6,454 nucleotides of DNA. Source: Porphyromonadaceae bacterium. Its GTDB lineage: Bacteria > Bacteroidota > Bacteroidia > Bacteroidales > Tannerellaceae. The notes beneath the pieces are model-generated. The model was given only the letters and a program-made list of their open reading frames with translations. It had not been told where the DNA came from and did no database searches. Shown one piece after another: positions 6,409 through 6,454 of the stretch (positions within the stretch are counted from its first letter, which is position 1; each line of letters begins with the position of its first letter). A program made the position numbers and the translations under genes. The DNA is taken from the NCBI GenBank assembly GCA_003517945.1, contig DOZP01000071.1, positions 1 to 6,454 of the forward strand, in the 5' to 3' direction.

Positions 6409-6454
6409 AAATGTACTTATTTCTTTATTGGAAGCATTGAATGTAAAACATACC
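6383..6454 (+). CDS. Start of a downstream gene, cut by the window end; possible C39 peptidase/VKOR-type protein
   Basis: An open frame starts with two consecutive ATG codons (6383, 6386), overlaps the last 26 bases of the glycosyltransferase gene in another frame, and is open to the window end (24 codons). The overlap suggests operon organisation and translational coupling. The visible peptide reads MMKTKGNSENVLISLLEALN followed by VKHT. From memory, an N-terminus ending in LxxLNVKHT resembles Bacteroidetes proteins that combine a C39-like peptidase domain with a vitamin K epoxide reductase-like disulfide-forming domain, found with peptide export genes. Twenty-four residues are too few to prove this; no catalytic residue is inside the window. 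Confidence 0.55.
   Translation, partial: MMKTKGNSENVLISLLEALNVKHT

Noticed and set aside
1..6454. tRNA or rRNA genes, CRISPR arrays, insertion sequences, attachment sites
   Set aside because: I saw no cloverleaf, no regularly spaced repeat array, no transposase frame and no target-site duplications in the window.

Overview
The window looks like a piece of a Bacteroidales chromosome, possibly Parabacteroides or a relative; the genus is a guess. The evidence is a Bacteroidetes-type promoter (-7 consensus TAnnTTTG) upstream of tgt, the near absence of Shine-Dalgarno sequences, a queuine tRNA-ribosyltransferase that lacks the usual zinc cysteines, and an ArnT-like transferase with a GEPREA motif that I remember from this phylum.

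Left part (14-3989, minus strand): a compact housekeeping operon read right to left. It runs tgt (tRNA queuosine modification), then an LptF/LptG-type permease (lipopolysaccharide export, joined to tgt by a 4-base ATGA overlap), then an ArnT-like membrane glycosyltransferase (2 bases further on). A good Bacteroidetes promoter lies just upstream of tgt. A weak intrinsic terminator at the end of the next gene upstream separates the operon from it.

Middle (4056-5244): an AraC-family regulator on the minus strand, followed by a 316-base AT-rich divergent intergenic region. This region holds a perfect 10-base direct repeat spaced 21 bases apart (AraC-type operator geometry), -7-like boxes on both strands, an 11-base inverted repeat pair and a strong 13-bp hairpin upstream of the rightward gene.

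Right part (5245 to the end, plus strand): an AT-rich gene (two sampled 60-base lines are 30% G+C, against 45-60% in sampled lines of the lpt permease and tgt) encoding a family 2 glycosyltransferase. Its C-terminal helical part carries a glycine motif resembling LanC-like proteins. A second gene starts inside its last codons and runs off the window; its first 24 residues resemble, from memory, the N-termini of Bacteroidetes C39 peptidase/VKOR-type proteins found with peptide modification and export genes. The most interesting hypothesis is that 4056 onward is the regulated entrance to a horizontally mobile peptide (RiPP-like) biosynthesis and export locus, with the AraC protein driving the divergent operon. 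Only its first one and a bit structural genes are visible, so this remains an inference.
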